Origin: Thalassospira lucentensis
GTDB lineage: Bacteria > Pseudomonadota > Alphaproteobacteria > Rhodospirillales > Thalassospiraceae
Length of the DNA stretch: 64,000 nt
Direction of reading: 5' to 3'
NCBI RefSeq assembly: GCF_001613805.1
Contig: NZ_LPVY01000013.1
Coordinates: 280,000-343,999, forward strand
Part shown: one piece after another, positions 9,611 through 17,327 of the stretch
How positions within the stretch are numbered: the stretch's first letter is position 1
How the letters are laid out: every line of letters begins with the position of its first letter
Position numbers and translations under genes: made by a program
The notes under the pieces: model-generated
Told to the model about the DNA's origin: nothing
What the model saw: the letters and a program-made list of their open reading frames with translations, nothing else
Databases searched by the model: none

Positions 9611-9665
9611 TCGGCGGCTCGATCATCAATAAGGCGGGCAGGCGGGGCATTTGCTCACCTGCCGG

Positions 9666-9692
9666 TTTTGCGGATATCTTTTTTCCGCAAAA
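9666..9692 (+). terminator. hairpin downstream of mnmA
   Basis: A 9-bp inverted repeat (TTTTGCGGA and TCCGCAAAA, 9-base loop) lies 55 bases after mnmA. The T-run is in the loop and no tract follows the stem, so it is a possible but unconventional terminator. Confidence 0.35.
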
Positions 9693-9706
9693 CACCAAAA
9701 AGGCGC

Positions 9707-9735
9707 TTGACGGGGGCGGTTCCCTGACGTAAAAA
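9707..9735 (+). promoter_or_regulatory. probable sigma-70-type promoter of tRNA-Met
   Basis: TTGACG at 9707-9712 and TAAAAA at 9730-9735 are spaced by exactly 17 bases and lie about 57 bases ahead of the tRNA. The spacer overlaps an inverted repeat (GGGGCGGTT with AACCGCCCC at 9713-9742). Confidence 0.5.
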
Positions 9736-9792
9736 CCGCCCCGTTCCGGCGCTTACGGAACCCACGGAATACATACGCTATTCCTACTCTGT

Positions 9793-9869
9793 GGCCGAGT
9801 AGCTCAGCTGGTTAGAGCAGCGGAATCATAATCCGCGTGTCGGGGGTTCAAGTCCCTCCTCGGCTACCA
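9793..9869 (+). tRNA. tRNA-Met (CAT), elongator type
   Basis: A full cloverleaf of 77 bases: acceptor GGCCGAG paired with CTCGGCT, D-arm AGCTCAGCTGGTTAGAGC, anticodon stem GCGGA/TCCGC with loop ATCATAA (anticodon CAT), T-arm GGGGGTTCAAGTCCCTC and an encoded CCA. The GGAATCATAATCC anticodon arm resembles elongator tRNA-Met more than the lysidine-modified tRNA-Ile2, which cannot be fully excluded by eye. Confidence 0.95.
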
Positions 9870-9911
9870 ATTAAAAACCCCGTCAGGCAAAGCCTGGCGG
9901 GGTTTTTAATT
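9869..9911 (+). terminator. rho-independent terminator after tRNA-Met
   Basis: A nearly perfect long hairpin: AATTAAAAACCCCG paired with CGGGGTTTTTAATT, with a second inner stem CAGGC/GCCTG. It begins on the last base of the tRNA CCA. Being symmetrical, with A- and T-rich flanks, it can stop transcription from both sides. Confidence 0.85.
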
Positions 9912-10008
9912 GGCACCCTCGGAGAGGGTTTGCCCCGCCCCCGCATCTATTTCCTGCTGCTCCAGCGTGTGAAATACATGGGGGGAGTAAGTGTATTGCA
10001 CAAATTGT

Positions 10009-10458
10009 TTATCTTAGGGCTAATACGACAGTAACGCATGTATGGATGTTTGAGATGATTGTCCGTACTTCATGATCGCTGGCGGGAAATTCACCGGGTT
10101 CATGCATATAGCGATTGCGGTGTGATACTATATTGTTCTGGAATGAAGTTCTTTGACTTGTTGTAAGTTGGTTCAAGTTTTGCACGTTATGATTCATAAG
10201 GGCATGAAGGTAGGCGCCCATAGAATGTCCTGAGCATTGAATGCCTGACTCTTTAACGAAGTTCTTTAGGGTTCCGTCTAAAGCACGTGTTGCATGAATA
10301 ACACAGAGTAGGCGGGCCCGCGGTTTTGGTTTGGTTGATGATGCGGTCTTTACCTCATCCCACTCGCTTGCGATTTTCTGATATGTTTGCGAATTGGATA
10401 TAACAGACCCCGCTATAAGGGCTCGTATTGTGTCGACACGATTGACACCAAAACTCAT
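10009..10458 (-). CDS. unknown 149-residue protein with HEPN-like R-x4-H motif
   Basis: Second gene of a two-gene unit; its ATG overlaps the stop of the upstream gene by four bases (10455-10458), so the two are translationally coupled. I do not recognise the family. It is mostly helical, and near its C-terminus carries RNRYMHE, with R114 and H119 in the R-x4-6-H spacing of the HEPN ribonuclease catalytic site, followed by a PGEFP turn. HEPN proteins are frequent in toxin-antitoxin and abortive-infection systems, so an RNA-cutting toxin role is a reasonable guess but no more. Base composition is far more AT-rich than the flanks, suggesting transfer. Confidence 0.75.
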   Translation of the reverse strand: MSFGVNRVDTIRALIAGSVISNSQTYQKIASEWDEVKTASSTKPKPRARLLCVIHATRALDGTLKNFVKESGIQCSGHSMGAYLHALMNHNVQNLNQLTTSQRTSFQNNIVSHRNRYMHEPGEFPASDHEVRTIISNIHTCVTVVLALR

Positions 10459-11348
10459 TTTACCCTCTTGAAAAATGCTGTTGAGAAACGCTCCACGAAC
10501 TGGTCAAGTTGGGCTAAGTTATTAGCGTCAACTGTGCACCAGTTCGAGAATGCAGCGCATCGAATAGGTTTAAATGGGTCGGTGACTGTTAGCGGAAATT
10601 GATCAACAACGAAAAATTGTGGTTGCATCCGTTCACTTGGGTACGGGATCCCTGTATCAAGGGTGAAGTGATGTTTGAAATATTTATTGCATAAATTGTA
10701 TATGGTTAACATAGCATTGCTGGTTATGTTGGGGCTTATGAGGTGTATTGGAAATCCTCTATAATTTTCTTGTTGTATTTTTTTTGTTTTTTTATAAATA
10801 TTTTTTGTTTCTATTTTTGTTTTTATTTTTTCTATTGTTTCAAGATAATCTTGTTTATTTGTTTTTTCTTCATTTGTTATTTTTGACTCTTTTTCTTGTA
10901 TTTTAAAGTAGGAGAGAGATACTCCGTATGCGTTGTGGGTTTGGCGTCGAATACCTGTTGGGATTTCTTTTATTATTCCGCGCGCATTTTTATCTTTTAG
11001 GAAATGAATAATCGATTTGTGATCTTTTTCACTTAGTACTTCATGGAAGTGGTGTTCAGAGCCATGTAAACTATTCTCGAGTGAATCCTCTACGAGAAGT
11101 AAGCACCTAGTATGATTGGGTAAACCAAGGCGGCAGGCTGACAGTCGGGCCAGTAGATTGGACTTATCTCTAGCTTCGCTTGCTCTGATGAAAAATATTG
11201 CAACCAAATCGCCTGAATTCCCAACTAACATGTCGGGAGTTAGAATCAGGTAAGGATGGTCGACTTCTCTGACAATAACTGAACCATCAGGAAGTTGGCC
11301 TCTTACCAGTTCGTGCAAGCTTGCTGTTGATGTGCTAGATTTTACCAT
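10455..11348 (-). CDS. unknown 297-residue protein, partner of the HEPN-like gene
   Basis: First gene of the coupled pair. Residues 1-125 look like an alpha/beta domain (LILTPDMLV, then GDLVAIFFIR, then a Leu/Arg-rich helix and CLLLVED). That order recalls a PD-(D/E)xK nuclease core, but the E-x-K position reads FIR, so it would be inactive or unrelated. Residues about 165-210 are a Lys/Ile/Glu-rich, probably coiled-coil linker, encoded by extremely AT-rich DNA (10770-10910). The last 90 residues form a separate domain (YRGFPIHLIS onward). It may be the sensor or antitoxin of the pair. No database family could be assigned. Confidence 0.75.
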   Translation of the reverse strand: MVKSSTSTASLHELVRGQLPDGSVIVREVDHPYLILTPDMLVGNSGDLVAIFFIRASEARDKSNLLARLSACRLGLPNHTRCLLLVEDSLENSLHGSEHHFHEVLSEKDHKSIIHFLKDKNARGIIKEIPTGIRRQTHNAYGVSLSYFKIQEKESKITNEEKTNKQDYLETIEKIKTKIETKNIYKKTKKIQQENYRGFPIHLISPNITSNAMLTIYNLCNKYFKHHFTLDTGIPYPSERMQPQFFVVDQFPLTVTDPFKPIRCAAFSNWCTVDANNLAQLDQFVERFSTAFFKRVK

Positions 11349-11505
11349 TCGAAGTAACTTCCGATCAAACCGCTATCTTATATAATTTGCTGCTTATTGA
11401 CATGGGTGTCGAGAATTTATTTGCTATTATTGGTTGTGCTGATTGATCCTATCCAAAATTTTGTAAAAAAGGGGACTGATTTATTTCTCTAAACATCACC
11501 CACCA

Positions 11506-11585
11506 CTAAGCCGCCTTCACCACCACCGAAATCCTCCGCCCCAACAAAGCCAACGCATCTTCCAGCCATCTAAAAGTACGAATAG
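11506..11585 (-). pseudogene. 3' remnant of a small regulatory (XRE-like?) gene
   Basis: Read on the minus strand, this GC-rich patch encodes IRTFRWLEDALALLGRRI followed by SVVVKAA and a TAG stop. The amphipathic DALALLGRRISV ending is like the tail of helix-turn-helix antitoxin-type proteins. Upstream on that strand the frame runs into AT-rich DNA and soon a stop, so the rest of the gene is gone. It sits between the two island genes 11348 (minus) and 11619 (plus). The 270-base gap between them holds nothing else recognisable. Confidence 0.4.
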
Positions 11586-11618
11586 ATGTTATTTGTTGAG
11601 AGTTTCTTCGGGGTGGTT

Positions 11619-12611
11619 ATGTCGTCATCGAAATTTATGTTTCCAATTGAAGAAACCGATGTTTCAGACACGGAAACACACATAAAATTCCGTTCTAAAG
11701 TTGATGAATGGTCCGAATGGCTTTCGGGCGATGATACGCACGCTATTATTCCTCATCTACATTCAATGATCTGGAATCATGCTGTGTTTCGGATTGTAAA
11801 TGAATCTAGGCGAGTAAATTTTCAAAAAGATTTCTTGTCTCAAAATCGATTTTTGGCTGAATTTATTGATCAGTCTTATGTCTCCTTTCAGGCAACTGCT
11901 GTTCGTCGCCAGATAGAAAGAGGCGCTCGCACTCCAAAGCATCAAGTGATTAGTCTTCAACGTTTGTTAGAAGATGTTGAAAAAAAACGAGAACTGATCA
12001 CACGTGAAAATTATCTCGCATTGGAAGGCCTCCCTTACGACTGGGAGCCTGTGCGTGATAAACATTATGAGCAGTTACGGCATTCAGACGGAATAGCGAC
12101 TTGGGTTAGCGCAACTGGGCCGGATGCATGGGAAACTGCCCGTGCTAAACATATTTTATTTGATCAAATGTCTGGCGTAGAGGCAGCAAACCGTTGTCGC
12201 ACAGATTTGATAAGTGCTGATGTTTTCAGCAAGCTGACGAACCTGATGAGTTCTGACGTTCTTGTAAAATTAAGGGAAAGTACAAATAAACTCATTGCTC
12301 ATGCCGCCGATGAATTTTCAAGGTCATCTTCTGATGAAGAGCCTCAATATTTCGCAATCAATGAGATTGAAGACTGTCACGAAATCCTTATCCGAGTAGC
12401 AAATGCTCTCGGAAACGAAATTCTGCAAATTGCACATTTTGGAACGTTTCCTACACCCCAGTTTGATGTTTTTGAATTTTTTAATACGCCGTGGGCTGAC
12501 AAAGGCGGTATTAAAGAGCTGAGTAATTTATGGGATAAATACTCTGACAAAGTCGATGAACAAGCGAGACAAAATACCTTTATTGACTATAGGGAAGTCT
12601 ATAAAGATTGA
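11619..12611 (+). CDS. unknown protein with AbiU2/HEPN-like features
   Basis: A 330-residue protein from ATG 11619 (MSSSKFMFPIEE); an ATG at 11586 would add 11 residues and neither start has a strong ribosome site. It is helical throughout. The stretch SLQRLLEDVEKKRELITREN and, later, KLRESTNKLIAHAAD resemble the AbiU2/HEPN-like families linked to phage resistance, though the R-x4-6-H motif is imperfect (N-x4-H, with an Arg nine residues before the His). AT-rich like its neighbours. Its 3' end overlaps the convergent AraC gene by 13 bases, marking the right edge of the island. Confidence 0.7.
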   Translation: MSSSKFMFPIEETDVSDTETHIKFRSKVDEWSEWLSGDDTHAIIPHLHSMIWNHAVFRIVNESRRVNFQKDFLSQNRFLAEFIDQSYVSFQATAVRRQIERGARTPKHQVISLQRLLEDVEKKRELITRENYLALEGLPYDWEPVRDKHYEQLRHSDGIATWVSATGPDAWETARAKHILFDQMSGVEAANRCRTDLISADVFSKLTNLMSSDVLVKLRESTNKLIAHAADEFSRSSSDEEPQYFAINEIEDCHEILIRVANALGNEILQIAHFGTFPTPQFDVFEFFNTPWADKGGIKELSNLWDKYSDKVDEQARQNTFIDYREVYKD

Positions 12612-13594
12612 TCCTCAAGAGTGGCTGATATGTTCGAATATCGCCTCGGCGCACACCCCATCACCCGCTTGAAAGCCGTACTGAACGCACTTTCAGACTC
12701 ATACCCCACCGACAGGGCAATTTCCGAAACCGGCAATCCTGAATGGGTCAGGCGATCCCCCGCAAGCAGCATCCGCCAGCGGGTCAGATAGGCCATCGGC
12801 GGGACGGCAACGACATCGCGGAACCGGGCGGCAAAGGCCGAGCGCGACATGCCCGCATGGCGGGCCAGTTCCTTGAGCGTCCAGGGATGGGCGGGGTCCC
12901 CATGAATGCAGGCAATCGCGGTTGCGATCTGTTTATCCGATAGCGCCGCGAACCAGTCGGGGATGTCGGGGCCATTGGGGGTATTTGGGCTGGTTGGGCT
13001 GGTTGGGGCGGTCCGATCACTTTGACCGTTGGTACGCGCATTGCTCAGATGTAGCCGAAGGGCCTGCACCAGCACTGTATGCGCCAGATGTTGCAGCACC
13101 AGAAAACCGCCCGGCTGGGGGTTGCTTAATTCCTGCATCATCCGTTCGACCGACCAGCGCAGGCTGGACTCATCCTGATCATTTTCAATCCGCACAATCG
13201 GGGGCAGGGAAGCCATCAGCATGTCGGCATGTGGCCCCGAAAGGGCAAAGCGGCTGCTGACGATAAAGCATTCGCCGCCGCCATTATGCTGAACGATCCC
13301 GCCGCTTTGGGCCTTGGCAAAGACCAGTGGCGCATCAACCGGCGGGCAATCAGGATCGCTTGCCAGAAAGAAGGTCCGCCCGCGCGGCAGGACAAAGGAA
13401 CTTCCCGACGTCAACAGCACGGGCCCTGCAAGGTCTTCGACGCTGACATAACATTGCCCGGAAACGATGGTGCCGCATTTGATGGTATTGGCCTGATCGG
13501 CAAAGCGGATCGCCCAGGGACCGGCGGCATCAAACCCGGCCGACATGTAATTGCGCGGCTTAAGCAGCGACAGGATATCGGAAAGCGGATCCAT
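12599..13594 (-). CDS. AraC-family regulator with cupin-type sensor domain
   Basis: A 331-residue regulator. The N-terminal two thirds (MDPLSDILSLLKPRN onward) is an AraC cupin domain of the kind often annotated cupin_6; the C-terminus holds two helix-turn-helix units (WTLKELARHAGMSRSAFAARF and LPVSEIALSVGYESESAFST). The segment around residues 165-185 is Pro/Thr-rich, a linker. It is divergent from the epimerase-like gene at 13720, with 125 bases between, and probably controls it. A decayed copy of its middle part is found at 15232-15412. Confidence 0.9.
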   Translation of the reverse strand: MDPLSDILSLLKPRNYMSAGFDAAGPWAIRFADQANTIKCGTIVSGQCYVSVEDLAGPVLLTSGSSFVLPRGRTFFLASDPDCPPVDAPLVFAKAQSGGIVQHNGGGECFIVSSRFALSGPHADMLMASLPPIVRIENDQDESSLRWSVERMMQELSNPQPGGFLVLQHLAHTVLVQALRLHLSNARTNGQSDRTAPTSPTSPNTPNGPDIPDWFAALSDKQIATAIACIHGDPAHPWTLKELARHAGMSRSAFAARFRDVVAVPPMAYLTRWRMLLAGDRLTHSGLPVSEIALSVGYESESAFSTAFKRVMGCAPRRYSNISATLEDQSL

Positions 13595-13719
13595 GGGGTG
13601 GGGATGCCTTCTTCTGGACGATTGCGAAAGTAATATGGATCATAGCGCATGGATCGTCCAATCACCATCGCATATCGTTCCGGCCATTGATCATGTGCAA
13701 TGTGAAGTGGAGAACGGAA

Positions 13720-14616
13720 TTGCGTATTTTTGTAACCGGGGCGAGTGGCTTTGTCGGATCGGCTGTGGTGGAAAAGCTGATTGCGGCCGGGCATGAGGTT
13801 TTGGGGCTGGCGCGGTCGGATGCGTCGGCAAATGCGCTTCTGGCGGCCGGGGCGGCGGTGCATCGCGGTGATCTTGATGATCGCCAAAGCCTGCGCGCCG
13901 GGGCGCGTGCGACCGACGGGATCATCCACACCGCGTTCAATCACGACTTTTCACGCTACGGCCAAAGCTGTGCCGAGGATGCGGAGGTCATTGCCGCCCT
14001 TGGCGATGCGATTGCGGGCACGCAAAAGCCGCTTGTCGTGACCTCGGGCCTCGGGCTTCTGGCCGGTGGGATGCATGTGACGGAGCAGGACGTACCCGAT
14101 TTCGGACCAAACGCCATGCCGCGTGTCGCGACCGAACGCGCCGTTGCCGATCTTGTCGGGCAGGGGCTTAACGTTTCGCTCATGCGCCTGCCGCCGTCGG
14201 TGCATGGAAAGGGCGATCATGGCTTTGTGCCGATCCTGATTGCCAAGGCCCGTGAAACCGGTGTTTCGGCCTATATCGGCGATGGCAACAATGCCTGGCC
14301 CGCCGTGCATCGCTTTGACGCCGCACGCGCCTATGTTCGCGCGGTCGAGGTCGCCATGCCGGGTGCCGTCTATCACCCGGTCGCCGAAACCGGCATCGCC
14401 TTTCGCGAGATTGCCGGGGTGATCGGCAAACGGCTGGGTGTGCCGACCGTATCCAAAACCCCCGCCGAGGCCGCCGATCATTTCGGCTGGTTCACCCATT
14501 TCGCCAAACTCGATTGCCCGGCGGCAAGCGACATCACGCGTCGGCAGTTGGACTGGTCTCCGACAGAGGCCGGATTGCTCGCCGATATCGATCAGGAGTG
14601 TTATTTCGACCAGTAA
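13720..14616 (+). CDS. NAD(P)-dependent epimerase/dehydratase-like extended SDR
   Basis: 298 residues from TTG 13720, giving MRIFVTGASGFVGSAV, the usual start of this family; GGAG at 13709-13712 supports it over the ATGs upstream at 13687 and 13693. The Rossmann motif TGASGFVG is followed by LGLARSDAS and GDLDD, typical of atypical SDRs that bind NADP. The middle holds HGKGDHGFVP and YIGDGNNAWPAVH, as in a widespread SDR group of unknown substrate. A classical YxxxK is not evident. Divergent from the AraC gene at 12599. Confidence 0.88.
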   Translation: MRIFVTGASGFVGSAVVEKLIAAGHEVLGLARSDASANALLAAGAAVHRGDLDDRQSLRAGARATDGIIHTAFNHDFSRYGQSCAEDAEVIAALGDAIAGTQKPLVVTSGLGLLAGGMHVTEQDVPDFGPNAMPRVATERAVADLVGQGLNVSLMRLPPSVHGKGDHGFVPILIAKARETGVSAYIGDGNNAWPAVHRFDAARAYVRAVEVAMPGAVYHPVAETGIAFREIAGVIGKRLGVPTVSKTPAEAADHFGWFTHFAKLDCPAASDITRRQLDWSPTEAGLLADIDQECYFDQ

Positions 14617-14626
14617 GAATGATGTC

Positions 14627-14654
14627 GCCCCGGTCAGCTTGAGCTGCCCGGGGC
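14627..14654. terminator. hairpin between the SDR gene and the convergent orphan gene
   Basis: GCCCCGG...CCGGGGC with an inner CAGCT/AGCTG forms an almost perfect 12-bp hairpin just after the SDR stop. There is no clear T-run on either side. It lies between convergent genes, so a shared terminator is plausible. Confidence 0.45.
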
Positions 14655-14676
14655 TGAAATATCTGGGATCGGTCGA

Positions 14677-15150
14677 TTAAAGTGTGTCGTCCGTAATCAC
14701 CCAGCCCTTTGCCTTCCAGCCTGCTGTGGATTTTTCCAGCATGCTGGCAACCGGGATCGCATAACCGCCAAAGATTTCAGTCTTGCCGTCCTGCATGGTG
14801 ACGGAAAGGTCGTATTTTGCACCGCCCAGTGCTGCGATAACGGCCTGTCCTCCGCCGTCCACACTACCGGAAGACACAAACACATTTTCGATACCGCCTT
14901 GTGCGGCCATGGTCGCGCCGGCAAATGACATCATATAACCAAGTCCCTGTTGTTTGGGGTTGGTTGTCATATAGCCGTCCTGTGCAATCCATCCGCTGGG
15001 AACTTTGCTGAATTCACCGTCGCTTGTTGGCAGGGTATTGGTGAATTCAAGCGTCGATTGCTGTTTGTCGTCGTTATCGTATATTCCAATCAACCCGTTG
15101 CTCTGAGTAATGACAAAGCTATGTTTGTCGTCATCTGTTCTGAATTTCAT
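14677..15150 (-). CDS. unknown 157-residue protein
   Basis: The ATG at 15150 follows a GAGGT ribosome site, and codon use looks like the chromosomal genes, so I take this as real. No signal peptide; rich in Gly, Thr and Asp, probably beta-stranded. Repeated GG turns (AQGGIENVF, VDGGGQAV, ALGGAKYD) are visible, and the C-terminus ends KAKGWVITDDTL. I recognise no family. It stands alone, convergent with the SDR gene, and beside about 1 kb of gene-free DNA. Confidence 0.65.
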   Translation of the reverse strand: MKFRTDDDKHSFVITQSNGLIGIYDNDDKQQSTLEFTNTLPTSDGEFSKVPSGWIAQDGYMTTNPKQQGLGYMMSFAGATMAAQGGIENVFVSSGSVDGGGQAVIAALGGAKYDLSVTMQDGKTEIFGGYAIPVASMLEKSTAGWKAKGWVITDDTL

Positions 15151-15231
15151 TGGTTACCTCTTTGCCGATGGTATTTATGCTGATCTGCAAAGACGGTGTT
15201 GAAACTGGCTTGTGATTAAGGTCGGGTGGGG

Positions 15232-15412
15232 CAGGAGGTTGCCGAACAGTACCAGAAAGCCACCCGGCCGGGGTTGCCTGCTTCCGGCATCATCGGTTCG
15301 ACGGCCCGCACAGGCTGGCTTCGTGCTGATCATTTTCGATGCGCCCATTCGTCGGCAGGGTCACCATCCCAGATCGGCCAGCGACCCCGAAGGGGTAGGG
15401 CGCGCCGCGCAA
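15232..15412 (-). pseudogene. decayed partial copy of an AraC-family gene
   Basis: This stretch aligns base by base with 13080-13260 of the nearby AraC gene; over the best 117 bases (15251-15367 against 13098-13216) roughly four of five positions agree. On the minus strand it still reads GMVTLPTNGRIENDQHEASL where the intact gene has MASLPPIVRIENDQDESSL. Neither the N-terminus nor the helix-turn-helix region is present, and the frame breaks soon after. It is a pseudogene fragment from a local duplication or from a lost paralogue. Confidence 0.7.
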
Positions 15413-15450
15413 AACCGGCCCCCAACCCGACTTGCCGCAACCACCGACGC

Positions 15451-15830
15451 CCGAACAGACCTTGGGCCATTGCCAACCTCGCCGACGGACGGCTATCGGG
15501 TTCTCGGCTACGTCGCTCACTTTCGGGCGGTGGCGGCAACCTGCCTCTCCGGCGTTCAGACAAACCTCAGGCTCGCGCCAAACTCACCCACAAACGGTTT
15601 TCGGGCACATGGTCCTCACACTTGTCAGCCTCGTCCATCTTCGATGGGCCATGGCTTGCTGCTGCTGCCCCCGGCGACACTTCCTGTAACCGGTGAAGCC
15701 CGGACACATCTCGGGCCTCCGTCAGTTTGGCCCGCAGACGGACTTCGGGCGCATGGCCCCCACCTGTCCATCGTCGGCGGGCCGCAACTCACTGCTGCTC
15801 GCTGCTGCTCATGCTGTCATTGCCGCCGCT
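15451..15830. repeat. GC-rich gene-free stretch with diverged internal repeats
   Basis: Between 15413 and 16033 no gene is convincing; the long open frames come from high GC. Within it, three blocks starting near 15455, 15560 and 15700 share the order: a CTCGGG/CTCAGG box, then CGGACTTCGGGCGCATGG or a variant (15600, 15740), then GTCCATC and a GCTGCTGCTGC run (15657, 15792). They look like three worn copies of a unit of about 110-140 bases. Origin unknown. Confidence 0.35.
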
Positions 15831-16033
15831 CCCGGCGGATTTAACGCTCCCTTGCCAAAAAGACGCACCTCTCCCGTCATGACAAATGACCGGGTTAGCC
15901 CCCTTCATCCTAGGGCAGAACGCCGCCGTAATGGCTCCGCCATCCGCCAATCAACATCCTGCGGGTCGCCCCGCCACCCGCTCTGCGTCTTTGTCCCTGC
16001 ATCCCGATTCCCTCTTTCATCCGCCCCAAACGC

Positions 16034-16066
16034 AAAAACCCGCGAGGCACAAGGCCTTGCGGGTTT
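16034..16066 (-). terminator. rho-independent terminator for the DMT gene on the minus strand
   Basis: AAACCCGC (16036-16043) pairs with GCGGGTTT (16059-16066); on the minus strand the stem is followed by TTTTT. It lies 100 bases beyond the stop of the transporter gene at 16163. Confidence 0.7.
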
Positions 16067-16162
16067 CGGTCCGGGTGCATTTCTCCCGTTGACTTTTATT
16101 TTATGCCATAGTTAAAAGAACAAATCAAGAACTTTTTTCGGGAAGCTTTATAGGCGGCTAGG

Positions 16163-17230
16163 CTAAGCCGAAAACTTTCGCGGGTTCCCTTTGCGCCCGA
16201 TCAACCGCCCGTCAATCACGGCAAGCCCCAATCCGATCACCACCATCCCGCCAATCTGGCGCAGTGCCAGTGTTTCGCCAAGGAACATAACACCCAGCAG
16301 GATCGCACTGACCGGGATCAGGAAGGTGACGAGCAGAAGGTTGCTGGCCCCCGCACGGTTCAGAAGCTGGAAATACAGGATATAGGCCAGTGCCGTGCTA
16401 AACGCCGCGATACCCAGAACGGCAAGGATGGTTTCGGTTTTGGGAAACGGTAAGTTCCAGGGTGTATCGATAAGGATACAAAGCGGGATCAGCATCAGGC
16501 TTGATGCGCTGGTTTGGCCTGCGGCCGTGAGGATCGGCGGGCTGTTTTTGAAGCGCCGGCCAAACACGCCCGCACACCCATAAGAGACTGCGGCCAGAAG
16601 CACCGCAAATGGCGCAAGTGCGGCGATGTTTGTCACATTGCTTATGCTGGCTTCCACGGCACCGGGCAGGCCGATGACGATGATAACGCCAACAAAACCG
16701 GTCAGAACGCCAATCACCTTGCGGCGTGACAGCTTTTCATTTTTGGTCGCCAGATGGGCGATGATCAGGGTGAAAAGCGGTGTCGTCGCATTCAGGATTG
16801 CCGCCAGACCGCTTGCGATATGGGTCTGTCCCCAGACGATAAGGCAAAAGGGGATCAGATTGTTAAGCGCCCCCATGACAAGAAAACCCAGCCATATTTT
16901 CGGGTCATGCGGGATCGCGATATGGCGCAACAGGACCACCCACCACAGGATCATCGCGGCAATCGCCACCCGCCCCAGAACAAGGGTAAAGGGCGGCAAA
17001 TCGACAAGCGCGATTTCGGTAAAGAAAAACGACCCGCCCCACAGCACCGAAAGCACAATCAGCATTAACCAGCTCCGCCCATCCATGCGCGGGGACGGAT
17101 CATTGCTCTGGCTGATTTTTTCCGGTTCTGGCCGGGGTGCTTTCGGGCCTGCCGGAATACGCCTTGCAAGTGTGCGGTTGCGCTCCTGTTCCGGGTAAAG
17201 GGCAATCCATGTATCCGTGCTCATATCCAT
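16163..17230 (-). CDS. DMT-superfamily exporter (EamA/RhaT type)
   Basis: Inner-membrane transporter with about ten helices made of two EamA repeats, starting at LMLIVLSVLWGGSFFFTEIA, the family's usual first helix. As read from 17230 it has 355 residues, with an unusual 48-residue hydrophilic N-terminus rich in Pro, Arg and Glu; a start at the internal Met before DGRSW would give a standard length of about 307. Neither has an obvious ribosome site. Such proteins export small metabolites; the substrate is not readable. The LysR gene at 17328 lies upstream on the same strand. Confidence 0.88.
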   Translation of the reverse strand: MDMSTDTWIALYPEQERNRTLARRIPAGPKAPRPEPEKISQSNDPSPRMDGRSWLMLIVLSVLWGGSFFFTEIALVDLPPFTLVLGRVAIAAMILWWVVLLRHIAIPHDPKIWLGFLVMGALNNLIPFCLIVWGQTHIASGLAAILNATTPLFTLIIAHLATKNEKLSRRKVIGVLTGFVGVIIVIGLPGAVEASISNVTNIAALAPFAVLLAAVSYGCAGVFGRRFKNSPPILTAAGQTSASSLMLIPLCILIDTPWNLPFPKTETILAVLGIAAFSTALAYILYFQLLNRAGASNLLLVTFLIPVSAILLGVMFLGETLALRQIGGMVVIGLGLAVIDGRLIGRKGNPRKFSA

Positions 17231-17327
17231 GATCCGTCTGAAATGTGGTGGTGACGGAATGGATATTAAAGCGTGCTGGCGTTGCTGGCTGGCCAGATTC
17301 GGACATCAACGCCAGCTATCAAAATGC

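Noticed and set aside
9666..9742. Two neighbouring hairpins before tRNA-Met as a possible riboswitch
   Set aside because: No conserved aptamer core was seen and no gene follows that it could control; simple terminator and promoter explain them.
9793..9911. tRNA-Met 3' end as a phage attachment site
   Set aside because: I looked for a second copy of the tRNA 3' end near 12611 and saw none, and there is no integrase gene.
10770..10910. AT-rich, T-run stretch as a noncoding spacer or origin
   Set aside because: It lies inside an uninterrupted 297-codon frame as a Lys/Ile-rich linker, so coding is the simpler reading.
15212..15844. Long open frames on both strands in the GC-rich gap (for example 210 codons on the plus strand)
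   Set aside because: They have biased Arg/Pro/Ser composition, no ribosome sites, and overlap the decayed AraC fragment; they come from GC content.
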